This document shows, piece after piece, positions 1 through 9,060 of a stretch of 64,000 nucleotides of DNA (within the stretch, counting starts at the first letter, position 1; each line of letters opens with the position of its first letter). Made by a program: the position numbers and the translations under genes. Source of the DNA: QVMG01 sp032073245 (GTDB lineage: Bacteria; Bacteroidota; Bacteroidia; Bacteroidales; Tannerellaceae); assembly GCA_032073245.1 (NCBI GenBank), contig DAMANX010000004.1:155335-219334 (forward strand), read 5' to 3'. The notes below the pieces were generated by a model. That model was not told where the DNA came from. It saw only the letters and a list, made by a program, of their open reading frames with translations, and made no database searches.

Positions 1-2
1 AT

Positions 3-935
3 GAATGGATTAATGAGTCTGATGACAACAAGAAAATAGCAGAAGACTGTTATTATTTGTCTTGGGCCATTTCAACCTTGAAAACGATCAAAAGCACAGA
101 CGCAGAAGATGCTTTAAAAAAAGTAAATAAACGCATCTTTAAGAACAAATCACGTGTTTTTATCCGGCGTATACCTATGATTGCCGCATTGTTAGCTATT
201 TCTACATTCATTTTATCTGCATACCTTTTCTTACAATCTAAAGATAAAGAAAATATATTCTATTTGGAAGCTAAAATGACCCCGGGAATGATTGGTTCTA
301 TGGTTTTACCCGATGGAACTAAAGTTTGGTTAAACTCTTCCACTTACATTAAATATCCCAATTCATTTGAAGGAGATACACGGGAGATTGAATTGGATGG
401 GGAAGCTTTTTTTAAAGTAAAAAGGGACGACCAAAAGAAGTTTATAGTGCATACACAGCAATCATCTATAACTGTTTTGGGTACATCTTTTAATGTGGAT
501 GCTTACAGCTATAATGATTTCATTACTACAACAGTTGTTGATGGTTCTGTCGAATTCAGTTATGAAACAGAATTTAATAAGACAAAAACAATTACCATGG
601 CGCCCAAAGAGCAGGTATTCTATAATAAAGAAAACCATAAAGCAGAAAAAAAGGACACCTATATTGCTAAAGATATTGCTTGGATGAAGGGACAAATTGT
701 TCTCCGAGATACTCCTTTATCTGAAGTTTTATGGATTTTAAATAAAAGATTCAATGTTGAATTTGTGATAAAAGACCCTTCGTTTTACAAACATTCATTC
801 AGAGGAGTATTCACTAATCAACAGATTGAACGGGTACTTGAACACTTTCACAAATCATCTGCTATACGATATAAAATCAATCATCTTTATGACGATGATG
901 GAGAAATCGTAAAAAGTCAGGTAGAACTATTTTAA
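3..935 (+). CDS. FecR-family anti-sigma factor (5' end outside window)
   Basis: This is an inner-membrane anti-sigma factor that normally relays a signal from a TonB-dependent receptor to an ECF sigma factor. The frame is open from base 3, so the gene starts upstream of the window; the first in-window start-like codon (TTG at 57) lies inside the conserved N-terminal region and is not the start. About 50 residues of cytoplasmic sigma-binding region precede a single membrane segment (IPMIAALLAISTFILSAYLF). A periplasmic FecR domain follows (motifs LPDGTKVWLN and LGTSFNV), then a C-terminal DUF4974-like domain. It ends 161 bp before a SusC gene whose product has an STN domain, the usual FecR partner. 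The cognate sigma factor is expected just left of the window. Confidence 0.93.
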   Translation, partial: EWINESDDNKKIAEDCYYLSWAISTLKTIKSTDAEDALKKVNKRIFKNKSRVFIRRIPMIAALLAISTFILSAYLFLQSKDKENIFYLEAKMTPGMIGSMVLPDGTKVWLNSSTYIKYPNSFEGDTREIELDGEAFFKVKRDDQKKFIVHTQQSSITVLGTSFNVDAYSYNDFITTTVVDGSVEFSYETEFNKTKTITMAPKEQVFYNKENHKAEKKDTYIAKDIAWMKGQIVLRDTPLSEVLWILNKRFNVEFVIKDPSFYKHSFRGVFTNQQIERVLEHFHKSSAIRYKINHLYDDDGEIVKSQVELF

Positions 936-994
936 ATTTGAATTATTACCTTAAAAAAACTATTATGCGAACCAGAGATCCATGAACAGAAAAA

Positions 995-1028
995 CACACG
1001 AATAAATATTGGCGTACTTATTCGTGTG
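995..1028 (+). terminator. Hairpin between fecR and susC
   Basis: An 11-bp perfect stem (CACACGAATAA / TTATTCGTGTG) with a 12-nt loop is followed by AAAAAGATTTT rather than a clean T-run. It may be a weak terminator or an attenuator that separates anti-sigma expression from susC expression. A second short stem (GCTTGT/ACAAGC, 1042-1059) lies in the susC leader. Confidence 0.4.
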
Positions 1029-1096
1029 AAAAAGATTTTCCGCTTGTTTGGCGACAAGCTTAAACTCATTTTTTATCATTAAAACACTACAAATCT

Positions 1097-4000
1097 ATGC
1101 GAAAAAAGAATAGTATCAAAACAAAAATACTGTTACGTATGAAAATAACTGCATTATTGCTAACGTTCAGTCTTTCAATTATGAGCGCCGCAAATACGTA
1201 TAGTCAGAATACGCTATTATCGGTTGAAGCAAAGAATCAAACAGTGCAGACGGTTTTAGATCAAATCGAGGCACAATCTGAATTCCATTTTTTCTATAAC
1301 ACAAAGCAAATTAACACGAATAAATTAGTATCGGTTAATGCTACAAAGAAGAGTGTATTTGACGTTCTGAATGAAATTTTCAAAAATACAGATGTTACTT
1401 ACGAAGTATTAGACAAAAACATTATTCTTTCCACAACTAAAAAGAAAAGTGAGAAAGATGCAACTGTTTATACTTCTGTACAACAACAAACAGGAAAAAA
1501 TGTAACCGGAACAGTAACCGATGAGTTCGGTGATCCTGTAATAGGCGCAAATGTCGTTGAGAAAGGTACTACTAATGGGGTAGTAACCGACTTGGACGGA
1601 GCTTTCAACTTAACTGTAGCAAATAATGCCACCCTGCAAATCTCCTATATTGGATATTCAACAAAAGAGATTAGCGTAGCTAGCGGCACAACTTTTAAAG
1701 TTACTCTGGAAGAAGATTCTAAAGTTATATCTGAAGTTGTTGTTACAGCTCTAGGTATCAAACGTGAAGAGAAAGCGTTGGGATATTCGGTACAAAAAAT
1801 CAGTGGAGAAGAAGCTACCATAGCTAAAGGGGTTAATATTACAACTTCTTTAACCGGTAAAGTAGCAGGTTTGAATGTTAGAAACAGCTCAGACTTTAAT
1901 GCAGATTTGGCAATTGAATTACGTGGAGCCACCCCAATGATTGTTATTGATGGGGTTCATTCTACGAATGTGACTTTACGTGAGATTGCTGCTGATGATG
2001 TGGAATCTATGGAGGTCTTAAAAGGAGGTACAGCTTCCGCATTATATGGTGAAGCCGGACGTAATGGTGCCATTATGATCACTACCAAACGTGCTGCGAC
2101 AAAGGGTGTAAAAATATCTGTAAATAGTAATACTATGTTCCACTCAGGTTTTTTGCGCTTGCCGGAAGTACAAAGTTCATATAGTTCCGGTATGAAAGGG
2201 GAATATATGGCTTACGATGAATGTTGGGGAGATAAAATGGACATTGGAAGAACAGCACTTCAATATGATCCTCTTACCAGCGAATGGTCTGAACAACCAC
2301 TTGTTTCTAAAGGAAAAGATAACCTGAAAAATTTCATGCAGGCATCTTTTGTAACCAATAATAATGTTAACATTGCATATAAAGGCGATAAAGGTTCTTT
2401 CAGAACTTCGTTAAATCATATTTACCATAAAGGTGTATGGCCTAACAACCAGGAAAATCGTTTTACATATACGATGTCCGGGGATATGAAATTGAATGAC
2501 AAACTGACGATGGATGCATCTATGTCATATAGTAAACGTACTGCACCTCAAAGTATGGGTGCCGGTGCTTATGGCTGGCGGAGCTATATCTATCTGATGG
2601 GAGTATGGACCGGTGCTGATTATGACATTCGTGATTTCCGTAATTATTGGAAAGTTGGAAAAGAAAAAGAAGATCAGAATTGGCATTATGACATTTGGTA
2701 TAATAACCCGTGGTTTATGGCTTATGAGACATTACAGCCTTACGAACAGGATCGTATGTTTGGTCAGGTAAATGCCAACTGGGAAGTGACTAGCTGGTTC
2801 AAAGTTCTTGCTCGTTTGGGTTATGACTCTTTAAGTGGCAGAAGTGAAGAAACTTATCCTATTAGCCACCGTTCTTACAAAACCGGTCAATACACCATGT
2901 CAAAAACACAAAACTATAGTGTTAAAGGTGATGTGATAGGTATGTTCGACTATAAATTAAACGATTTCAACTTTGATGCATTAGTTGGTACATCATTGAA
3001 TTACAGAGATAATAATTATCAAACCTCCTCCACACGTGGTGGTTTGGCTATCCCTGGTTTTTATTCATTAAGTTCTGGTATAGAAGGGGTAACTTCTTCT
3101 GCTACGCATAGTGAAGTACAAACAAATAGTGTATATGGTAAAATTGGTGTAAGCTGGAAAAGTGCTGTCTTCGTAGAAGCAACAGGACGTAATGACTGGG
3201 CTTCCACTTTATCAAAAGAAGAACGTTCTTATTTTTATCCGTCGGTAGGTACCAGTGTTATTCTTTCAGAATTGATCAAATTGCCGGATTGGTTCTCTTT
3301 CTGGAAACTAAGAGGTTCATGGGCAAGCTCTAAAATTACACCTGCTTATAATGAAATCAACTCAACTTATTCTATTGAAACAAATATCTGGAATAGTTTA
3401 AATGGAGCCAAACCGCCTACGTCAATACGTCCAAGCACTTTGAAGCCCGAATCTCAGATTGACTGGGAAATCGGTACCGAATTGTATTTCCTTAAAAGAC
3501 TTCGATTTGATGTCGCCTATTATCAGCGTTTAACTATGGATCGTTTGACAACAACAACGATTCCTGCTGCATCTGGTTACACTAGTGTATATATCAATAT
3601 GGATGAAGTTCGTCAACGCAGAGGTGTTGAAATAACAGTTACAGGTGATGTCATTAAAAATAAAGATTTCCAATGGGTATCTTCTGTAAACTGGAGTAAG
3701 ACTGGATATTATTATAAAGAAATCGATCCGGAGTATGCAGCAGACCGCCTATGGGTACATGATGGGGCATCTATCAATCATTATGTGTATAAAGATTGGG
3801 AAAGAGATCCTAACGGAAATATGATTTTAAATAATGGTTTCCCTGTATTGAGCAATTATGATACAACAAAAGGACTTTCTATCCCTAGTTGGATATGGGG
3901 ATTTACCAATCATTTTACTTATAAAGATTTCCATTTATCTATTTCTTTTGACGGCCGTGTAGGTGGTTATGCATGGGATCAAACATCTCAAGCCATGTGG

Positions 4001-4492
4001 CACTCCGGAGCACATATCGACTCTGATACCCAATACCGTTATCAAGAGGTTGTAGAGGGAGTACAAAAACCGTATGTAGCAAAAGGTGTAAAAGTTGTGT
4101 CAGGAGAAGTAGAATATGATACGTATGGCCGGATTACAAAAGACACACGCGTATTTGAAGAAAATGATGTAGCAGTATCCTATAACGACTATATGAAACG
4201 TTATAATACAGCACCTTCCGGCTCAGGTAAAGATCAATGGGTAAACGATATGACTTTCTTTAAACTAAGAGAACTATCCATTGGCTATAATCTTCCTAAA
4301 AGCCTTACACAAAAATTAGGCATTTATGATGCAGAAATATCATTGACTGGTCAGAACTTGTTCCTCTGGTCGAAAAACTTTAAACAGTCCGATATTGATG
4401 GTACCGGTAGTACTACTTCAAATGCTATTACCGCAAATCTGATTACGCCTTCTGCTCGTCAAATAGGTTTCAATGTTAAGTTCTCATTCTAA
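1097..4492 (+). CDS. SusC/RagA-type TonB-dependent outer-membrane transporter with STN domain
   Basis: This outer-membrane importer takes up a glycan or other large nutrient with a SusD lipoprotein lid, powered by TonB. In order there is a signal peptide (to about residue 37), an STN secretin/TonB short N-terminal domain (about 38-115), a CarboxypepD_reg-like domain (about 136-210, motif GTVTDEFGDPVIGANV), a plug beginning SEVVVTALG, and a large beta-barrel ending NVKFSF. At 1131 residues it has the usual size for the STN-containing class. The STN domain plus the upstream FecR gene indicate ECF sigma/anti-sigma regulation. A second ATG at 1139 could be the true start, giving a more compact signal peptide. 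The SusD partner starts 12 bp downstream. The substrate cannot be read from sequence. Confidence 0.95.
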   Translation: MRKKNSIKTKILLRMKITALLLTFSLSIMSAANTYSQNTLLSVEAKNQTVQTVLDQIEAQSEFHFFYNTKQINTNKLVSVNATKKSVFDVLNEIFKNTDVTYEVLDKNIILSTTKKKSEKDATVYTSVQQQTGKNVTGTVTDEFGDPVIGANVVEKGTTNGVVTDLDGAFNLTVANNATLQISYIGYSTKEISVASGTTFKVTLEEDSKVISEVVVTALGIKREEKALGYSVQKISGEEATIAKGVNITTSLTGKVAGLNVRNSSDFNADLAIELRGATPMIVIDGVHSTNVTLREIAADDVESMEVLKGGTASALYGEAGRNGAIMITTKRAATKGVKISVNSNTMFHSGFLRLPEVQSSYSSGMKGEYMAYDECWGDKMDIGRTALQYDPLTSEWSEQPLVSKGKDNLKNFMQASFVTNNNVNIAYKGDKGSFRTSLNHIYHKGVWPNNQENRFTYTMSGDMKLNDKLTMDASMSYSKRTAPQSMGAGAYGWRSYIYLMGVWTGADYDIRDFRNYWKVGKEKEDQNWHYDIWYNNPWFMAYETLQPYEQDRMFGQVNANWEVTSWFKVLARLGYDSLSGRSEETYPISHRSYKTGQYTMSKTQNYSVKGDVIGMFDYKLNDFNFDALVGTSLNYRDNNYQTSSTRGGLAIPGFYSLSSGIEGVTSSATHSEVQTNSVYGKIGVSWKSAVFVEATGRNDWASTLSKEERSYFYPSVGTSVILSELIKLPDWFSFWKLRGSWASSKITPAYNEINSTYSIETNIWNSLNGAKPPTSIRPSTLKPESQIDWEIGTELYFLKRLRFDVAYYQRLTMDRLTTTTIPAASGYTSVYINMDEVRQRRGVEITVTGDVIKNKDFQWVSSVNWSKTGYYYKEIDPEYAADRLWVHDGASINHYVYKDWERDPNGNMILNNGFPVLSNYDTTKGLSIPSWIWGFTNHFTYKDFHLSISFDGRVGGYAWDQTSQAMWHSGAHIDSDTQYRYQEVVEGVQKPYVAKGVKVVSGEVEYDTYGRITKDTRVFEENDVAVSYNDYMKRYNTAPSGSGKDQWVNDMTFFKLRELSIGYNLPKSLTQKLGIYDAEISLTGQNLFLWSKNFKQSDIDGTGSTTSNAITANLITPSARQIGFNVKFSF

Positions 4493-4504
4493 AATAAAAC
4501 AGTT

Positions 4505-6031
4505 ATGAAATATAATAAGATAATTTTAGTATTACTGGCGTGTAGCCTGATGATAGGGTGCAGTGATTTCGATGAAATGAATAAAAATCCCTATCAACCG
4601 ACTGACGTAACATCTCCTATGCTTGCTCGTTCTTTGATTCAAAGAACGGTAAGAAAATCATCTGGTGGAGATAAATACTTCACTTATGATCAAATGCTCT
4701 CAAAATATATAACATGGACAGAATTAGCAGAAGATAATGTATTCAATAAATTAACTACTGCTGATGCCGATTTCTGGACAATTCCTGCAGGGGAAGATAT
4801 GGTAGGCTATGCTGGCGATGACTTTAAAGATGCTTATCAGGGAGTTGCTACTTTTGTGAATGCATGGGAAATCTATGATGCATCTATGAAACTGGGAGAT
4901 GTCCCTTATTCAGAATCAGGACAAGCACGAGAGGGTATAATCCGTCCCAAGTATGATACTCAAAAAGAAGTAATGCTTGGCATTTTGAATGATCTGGATA
5001 AAGCGTATGATTCTTTTTCAAAAGCGACAAAGAACTTTGATGGTGACCCTGTATATGGTGGTGATCTTGAAAAATGGAAGAAAGTAGTGAATGCTTTCCA
5101 AATGAAAGTTCTGTTAAGTCTTTCAAAGAAAGAATCCGAAAGCGATTTAAATATCAAATCCAGATTTGCGACTGCAACTCAAAGAGCCTTGATGACTTCA
5201 AATGATGATAACTTCCAGGTTGTTTATCAAAATAAAGCCGGTATGTATTATCCATATTGTCGTATTAATTCTACACAATATAAAGGACCTGCTTTGACTA
5301 CAGTGCTTCTGGATCCCTTAAAAGAGTTCAATGATTATCGTCTTTTTTATTACGCAGAACCCTCTCCGGCTAAACTGGAAGAAGGACTGCAAGAAAGCGA
5401 TTATGATGCTTATGTAGGAATTGATCCTTCTATGGATTATGGCGAACAAGGTAAAATGATGGTATCAGGTAATATGTGTTACCTGAATAACCGTTATGTT
5501 GAAAACTTTGCAGGGGAACCGGTTCAACGTTTAGGATATGCAGAACAACAGTTTATTTTAGCTGAAGCAGCATTACGGGGTTGGATTTCAGGTGATGCTT
5601 CTTCCTATTATAAAAAAGGTATTGAAGGAGCAATGAAATTTGTTCTTGATAATACTCCGGCTGGAGAAGGTTTTGAACACGGTCGACCTATCACTCAATC
5701 CTATATTGATGAATATTTACAGCAATCTAAAATTCAATTAAATGGTAATCTTGAACATGATCTGGAACTAATTATTGTTCAGAAATATCTGGCTGGTTTC
5801 TTCCAGTATAGAAATGATCAATATTTTGAATACAGAAGAACAGGATACCCTAAATTCCCAATCAATCCGGCCACAAGCCAGAACGATGAAGGTTTCAAAG
5901 ATCAGTTACCTACACGCTGGAGATATGCACAAGCACAATATAACAGTAATCGTGAAAATCTGCAAGTAGCTTTAGATCGCCAATTCAATGGACAAGATTC
6001 TAATAATGCTGATATGTGGATTATTAAATAA
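4505..6031 (+). CDS. SusD/RagB-like surface lipoprotein (SusD-like_2 type)
   Basis: This is a surface glycan-binding lipoprotein that caps the preceding SusC barrel. The signal peptide ends in lipobox LMIGC, with Cys19 as the predicted lipidation site. The mature start DFDEMNKNPYQPTDV is typical of the SusD-like_2 class (PF12771) rather than classical starch SusD. The length of 508 residues is normal. It is co-transcribed with susC and followed by a clear terminator. No glycoside hydrolase follows, so the locus is either a minimal transport unit or has its enzymes left of the window. Confidence 0.93.
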   Translation: MKYNKIILVLLACSLMIGCSDFDEMNKNPYQPTDVTSPMLARSLIQRTVRKSSGGDKYFTYDQMLSKYITWTELAEDNVFNKLTTADADFWTIPAGEDMVGYAGDDFKDAYQGVATFVNAWEIYDASMKLGDVPYSESGQAREGIIRPKYDTQKEVMLGILNDLDKAYDSFSKATKNFDGDPVYGGDLEKWKKVVNAFQMKVLLSLSKKESESDLNIKSRFATATQRALMTSNDDNFQVVYQNKAGMYYPYCRINSTQYKGPALTTVLLDPLKEFNDYRLFYYAEPSPAKLEEGLQESDYDAYVGIDPSMDYGEQGKMMVSGNMCYLNNRYVENFAGEPVQRLGYAEQQFILAEAALRGWISGDASSYYKKGIEGAMKFVLDNTPAGEGFEHGRPITQSYIDEYLQQSKIQLNGNLEHDLELIIVQKYLAGFFQYRNDQYFEYRRTGYPKFPINPATSQNDEGFKDQLPTRWRYAQAQYNSNRENLQVALDRQFNGQDSNNADMWIIK

Positions 6032-6077
6032 AATACTTAAAACCTTAGGAATAAATACTTGAATTAAACACTTTTCA

Positions 6078-6116
6078 GCCTGCTCTTTTGTTTGAATACT
6101 AAAGAGCAGGCTTTTT
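6078..6116 (+). terminator. Rho-independent terminator of the fecR-susCD operon
   Basis: An 11-bp perfect stem (GCCTGCTCTTT / AAAGAGCAGGC) with a 12-nt loop is followed by TTTTT. It lies 46 bp after the SusD stop codon. Confidence 0.9.
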
Positions 6117-6179
6117 AATCGAACTATAACATTAGCCACTACCGCCATTTAGTATTTATTTTTCTCACCCTTTCTGAAA

Positions 6180-6260
6180 CGCCATTAAACGAGATAAAAT
6201 TTCCATTAAATGGAGTCTCCCACTCCGTTTAATGGAAATTAAACTCCATTTAATGGGAAA
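6180..6260 (+). repeat. Cluster of alternating CCATTAAAYGGAGT motifs
   Basis: Three good copies of a 14-18 nt word and one partial copy alternate in orientation. TTCCATTAAATGGAGT is at 6201-6216, its inverse ACTCCGTTTAATGGAA (one mismatch) at 6222-6237, and ACTCCATTTAATGGGAAA at 6243-6260. A degenerate GCCATTAAACGAG lies at 6181-6193. The first two can form a 16-bp hairpin with a 5-nt loop. The cluster is in the convergent space between the SusD gene and nhaA. Confidence 0.75.
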
Positions 6261-6314
6261 ATGGTACTTTCATAATTCTTTTGATTGAAGGGAATTCGAT
6301 GGTAAATTGCGAAT

Positions 6315-6402
6315 GTAGAGACTGGGCTTGCCCTGTTTCCATATAAATAATTACAATTAACGTCTGTTATTTAAAAAGAGACAGAGCAAGCCCAGTCTCT
6401 AC
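6315..6402. repeat. BIME-like double-hairpin repeat, copy A
   Basis: Arms of 25 nt (6315-6339 and 6378-6402) are inverted repeats with two mismatches; the outer 17 bp are perfect. Each arm is itself a near-palindrome of the type GAGACWGGGC-TT-GCCC. A nearly identical element, including the internal CATATAAA next to the left arm, occurs at 62353-62444. It lies between convergent genes, so bidirectional termination is possible. Confidence 0.8.
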
Positions 6403-6432
6403 CACTGTCGCTGAATCTTCATATAAAGGGTT

Positions 6433-7785
6433 TTATTGTTCTGCTTTCGGCAATACCTTCTTCAGGATATAATAACCACAAATTCCCGATATAAACGAAC
6501 CTGCAAAAACACCCAATTTAGCCTGATTCAGTAGATCTATACCTGATTCCGTAGAGAGGTCAAATGAAAGATTAGCAATAAAAAGAGCCACAGTAAAACC
6601 AATTCCACCTAACATTGAAACTCCGAACAAACTTTTCCTTGTCATACCTAATGGCATTGCCGCCAGTTTTAATTTAACAAACAGATATGAGAATGAATAA
6701 ATTCCCAGAGATTTCCCAAGGAAAAGTCCTAGAAATACAGCAAGTGGCACATTTAATAACAACTGAGGATCAATATCCCCAAATGTTACCCCGGCATTAA
6801 CAAAAGCAAAAAGAGGAAGTATCAAATAACTTACCAATGGATGCAATTTATCAGCTATACTTTGTAGTGGGCTAACAGTTTTATCAGCTAAAGAATGAAT
6901 ATTATTAAGCACATGGATTTGCGTAGGAGTAAGAACCTCTGCATTTCTCGAATGTCTCACTTCTGTAAAATCCAGCATACTCAAATAGCCTTTCATATCC
7001 ACAGTAAATTTTTTTAAATTTACTTTTGGACGGGCAGGAACTGTAAAGGCTACAACAACCCCAGCGATAGTAGGGTGAATACCTGATTCAAGGAAAAACA
7101 TCCAAACAAGAAATCCCACTACATAATAAAAGATATTCTTATTAATACGCATCCGTCCCCCTATATAAAGAATAGCCAATAACCCGGCTGACATCAATAA
7201 TGCTTCGTAAGCAATATGTCCACTATAAAATATAGCAATAACAATTATACCTCCAATATCATCTACCACAGCCAATGCCGTAAGAAATATACGCATGCTC
7301 AAAGGGACTCTTTTTCCCAATGCTCCTAATACTGCAAGCGCAAATGCTATATCAGTAGCCATAGGAATTGCTGCTCCTCGTATCTCTGGAGCTGTATTAC
7401 ATACAAGCAAGTAAAATACTACGGGTACTATCATTCCTCCAAAAGCAGCAATAATAGGAAGTAAAGATTTCCGTATAGAACTTAATTCTCCAATAAGTAT
7501 TTCTTGTTTAATTTCTAACCCTATCATAAAAAAGAAAACTGCCATCAAAGCATCATTTACAAAAGCAAGCATACTCATAGGCGCACCATGATGAGTAAAT
7601 AATTGGAGTTTGCCGATATGTAAATTTATAGGGAATGACAATAATTCGTGATAGGCTGAAGCTAGAGGAGAGTTTGCCAGGATCATAGCAACTATAGTGG
7701 CAAAAAATAATAATAGGCTGGCATTAGGTTTCTGAACCGCAAAACGACGGAGGGGTTTAAGTATAACTCTAATTCTTCTCTCCAT
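6433..7785 (-). CDS. nhaA: Na+/H+ antiporter NhaA
   Basis: This inner-membrane electrogenic sodium/proton antiporter handles pH and sodium homeostasis. It is a hydrophobic 450-residue protein with about 12 membrane segments. The paired aspartates of the ion-binding site are present in VVDDIG (Asp175-Asp176, matching Asp163/164 of E. coli NhaA), as is the PMATDIAFALAVL segment. It is somewhat longer than E. coli NhaA because of a soluble loop near residues 265-305. It is a single gene convergent with the SusD operon. The ATG at 7785 precedes the charged MERRIRV amino terminus. Confidence 0.97.
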   Translation of the reverse strand: MERRIRVILKPLRRFAVQKPNASLLLFFATIVAMILANSPLASAYHELLSFPINLHIGKLQLFTHHGAPMSMLAFVNDALMAVFFFMIGLEIKQEILIGELSSIRKSLLPIIAAFGGMIVPVVFYLLVCNTAPEIRGAAIPMATDIAFALAVLGALGKRVPLSMRIFLTALAVVDDIGGIIVIAIFYSGHIAYEALLMSAGLLAILYIGGRMRINKNIFYYVVGFLVWMFFLESGIHPTIAGVVVAFTVPARPKVNLKKFTVDMKGYLSMLDFTEVRHSRNAEVLTPTQIHVLNNIHSLADKTVSPLQSIADKLHPLVSYLILPLFAFVNAGVTFGDIDPQLLLNVPLAVFLGLFLGKSLGIYSFSYLFVKLKLAAMPLGMTRKSLFGVSMLGGIGFTVALFIANLSFDLSTESGIDLLNQAKLGVFAGSFISGICGYYILKKVLPKAEQ

Positions 7786-7950
7786 AAATAATCAGGGTGT
7801 TAGGTATTGTTTGGCAATTAAGTTTTTATTCTTCATTAAAGCAATGCTTTACGGATTTACAATTAGACAACAAATATATCAATTTTAATTAATATTCACA
7901 TTACTCCAGGAGTGATTTCGATCAAAAAAACGATCAAAAAGGTCTACAAA

Positions 7951-8547
7951 CTACTTCAAATATGCGGTTTCTACCTTTAATAAACGATTCTTTAAACGGT
8001 CGGCTTGTCCTTTTCGTATACGTAAAGTCATTTCACAATCCATTTCGAATCGTTGAGAGATTATTATCGGATTATCTTCTTTCACAATACGCATAATACC
8101 ATTCAGATAAGGATATTCAAAAGCAACAATAATATCTTCATCTACTGTTCTCTCCTCTATTTCTGCAGCTGCTATTGCTTCTGCTGCAGCTGTCCGGTAA
8201 GCAACTATCAACCCACTCGTTCCCAATTCTATTCCTCCGAAATAGCGGATAACTACAATAAGAATATCTGTCAACTCATTGGAATTAATCTGCCCCAATA
8301 TAGGTTTACCAGCCGTAGAAGAAGGCTCTCCGTCATCATTTGCCCGAAAATTATCTCGTTCTGCACCCAGCATATAAGCCCAGCAAACATGACGGGCATC
8401 ATAATATTGTTTGCGGTATTTATCTACTTCAATCTTTACTTCTTCTACTGTTTTAACAGGAATAGCATAGGATATAAAACGACTTCTCTTCTCCGAATAA
8501 TATCCTTCGGATAAAGCTTTAATCGTTTTGTAGCTATCGGTTGGCAT
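7951..8547 (-). CDS. YigZ/IMPACT family protein (UPF0029)
   Basis: This cytosolic protein belongs to the IMPACT/YigZ family, whose bacterial members are related to ribosome/translation regulators of unclear function. Family landmarks are SRFISYAIPV near the start, the central ARHVCWAYMLG and DDGEPSSTAGKPIL blocks, and VIRYFGGIELGTSGL. The C-terminal 60 residues form the usual ferredoxin-like extension. The length of 198 is normal. It ends in TAG. A 6-bp gap separates it from the small gene at 8554, and the two are probably co-transcribed. Confidence 0.92.
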   Translation of the reverse strand: MPTDSYKTIKALSEGYYSEKRSRFISYAIPVKTVEEVKIEVDKYRKQYYDARHVCWAYMLGAERDNFRANDDGEPSSTAGKPILGQINSNELTDILIVVIRYFGGIELGTSGLIVAYRTAAAEAIAAAEIEERTVDEDIIVAFEYPYLNGIMRIVKEDNPIIISQRFEMDCEMTLRIRKGQADRLKNRLLKVETAYLK

Positions 8548-8553
8548 ATACAG

Positions 8554-8775
8554 TTAATCGGGTATTTTTGTTTTTTCAACCTCTTCACGATAGGCACGAA
8601 AATCTTTCATAATCTCTTCTATCTCTTCAATAAAATAAGGATCCTGTACTTTATCTTTAACTGCGTCATAATAGGCTTCTATAGCAGCAAGCGCACATCT
8701 ATCCTGCCCTCGCAAAACAAAATAAGGCTCCTCTTTCTCGAAGCACTGTTTAATCATCTGGATTGGATTCTTCAT
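8554..8775 (-). CDS. Small conserved hypothetical protein
   Basis: A 73-residue acidic, probably alpha-helical soluble protein with no signal peptide or membrane segment. I do not recognise a named family. The ATG at 8775 (MKNPIQMIKQCF) is preferred over the TTG two codons upstream. It lies 6 bp upstream of the YigZ-type gene on the same strand, so the pair forms a two-gene transcript. The helical, charged sequence suggests a structured small protein rather than a spurious frame. Confidence 0.75.
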   Translation of the reverse strand: MKNPIQMIKQCFEKEEPYFVLRGQDRCALAAIEAYYDAVKDKVQDPYFIEEIEEIMKDFRAYREEVEKTKIPD

Positions 8776-8821
8776 CGTCAATTTCTTCTATTTCCACACA
8801 AAAATACGATTTTTTCATCAT

Positions 8822-8864
8822 AAAAAAAGCTTTAGCTAAACACCTCACCGTATTTAGCTAAAGC
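8822..8864 (-). terminator. Rho-independent terminator for the GH2 gene
   Basis: A 12-bp perfect stem (GCTTTAGCTAAA / TTTAGCTAAAGC, 8829-8840 and 8853-8864) is followed on the minus strand by seven T residues (A-run 8822-8828). It is about 200 bp past the stop of the minus-strand glycosidase at 9061. Confidence 0.88.
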
Positions 8865-9060
8865 CCAGTAATAATCAATCGAGACGTAAAGTTCATCTTC
8901 CCAGACAACTAATTTACAATCTCTCCTTAAACCTAAATTCAGTTATCAACTATTAAAAACTACGTCCGCTCCTTCACAGGAGTTTAATTAAATTCATATA
9001 CACACCTATGACTGTTCAGGAAACAAATACCCTACAGAAAAAGCAAGAAAAAAGCAAAAT

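Noticed and set aside
57..59. TTG at 57 as the start of the FecR-type gene
   Set aside because: The frame is open to base 3 and the upstream residues (WINESDDNKK...) fit the conserved FecR N-terminal region, so the gene is cut by the window edge.
8053..8514. 153-codon plus-strand frame opposite the YigZ-type gene
   Set aside because: It is antisense to a well-conserved gene, Cys/Tyr/Ile-rich and low-complexity, so it is a shadow frame.
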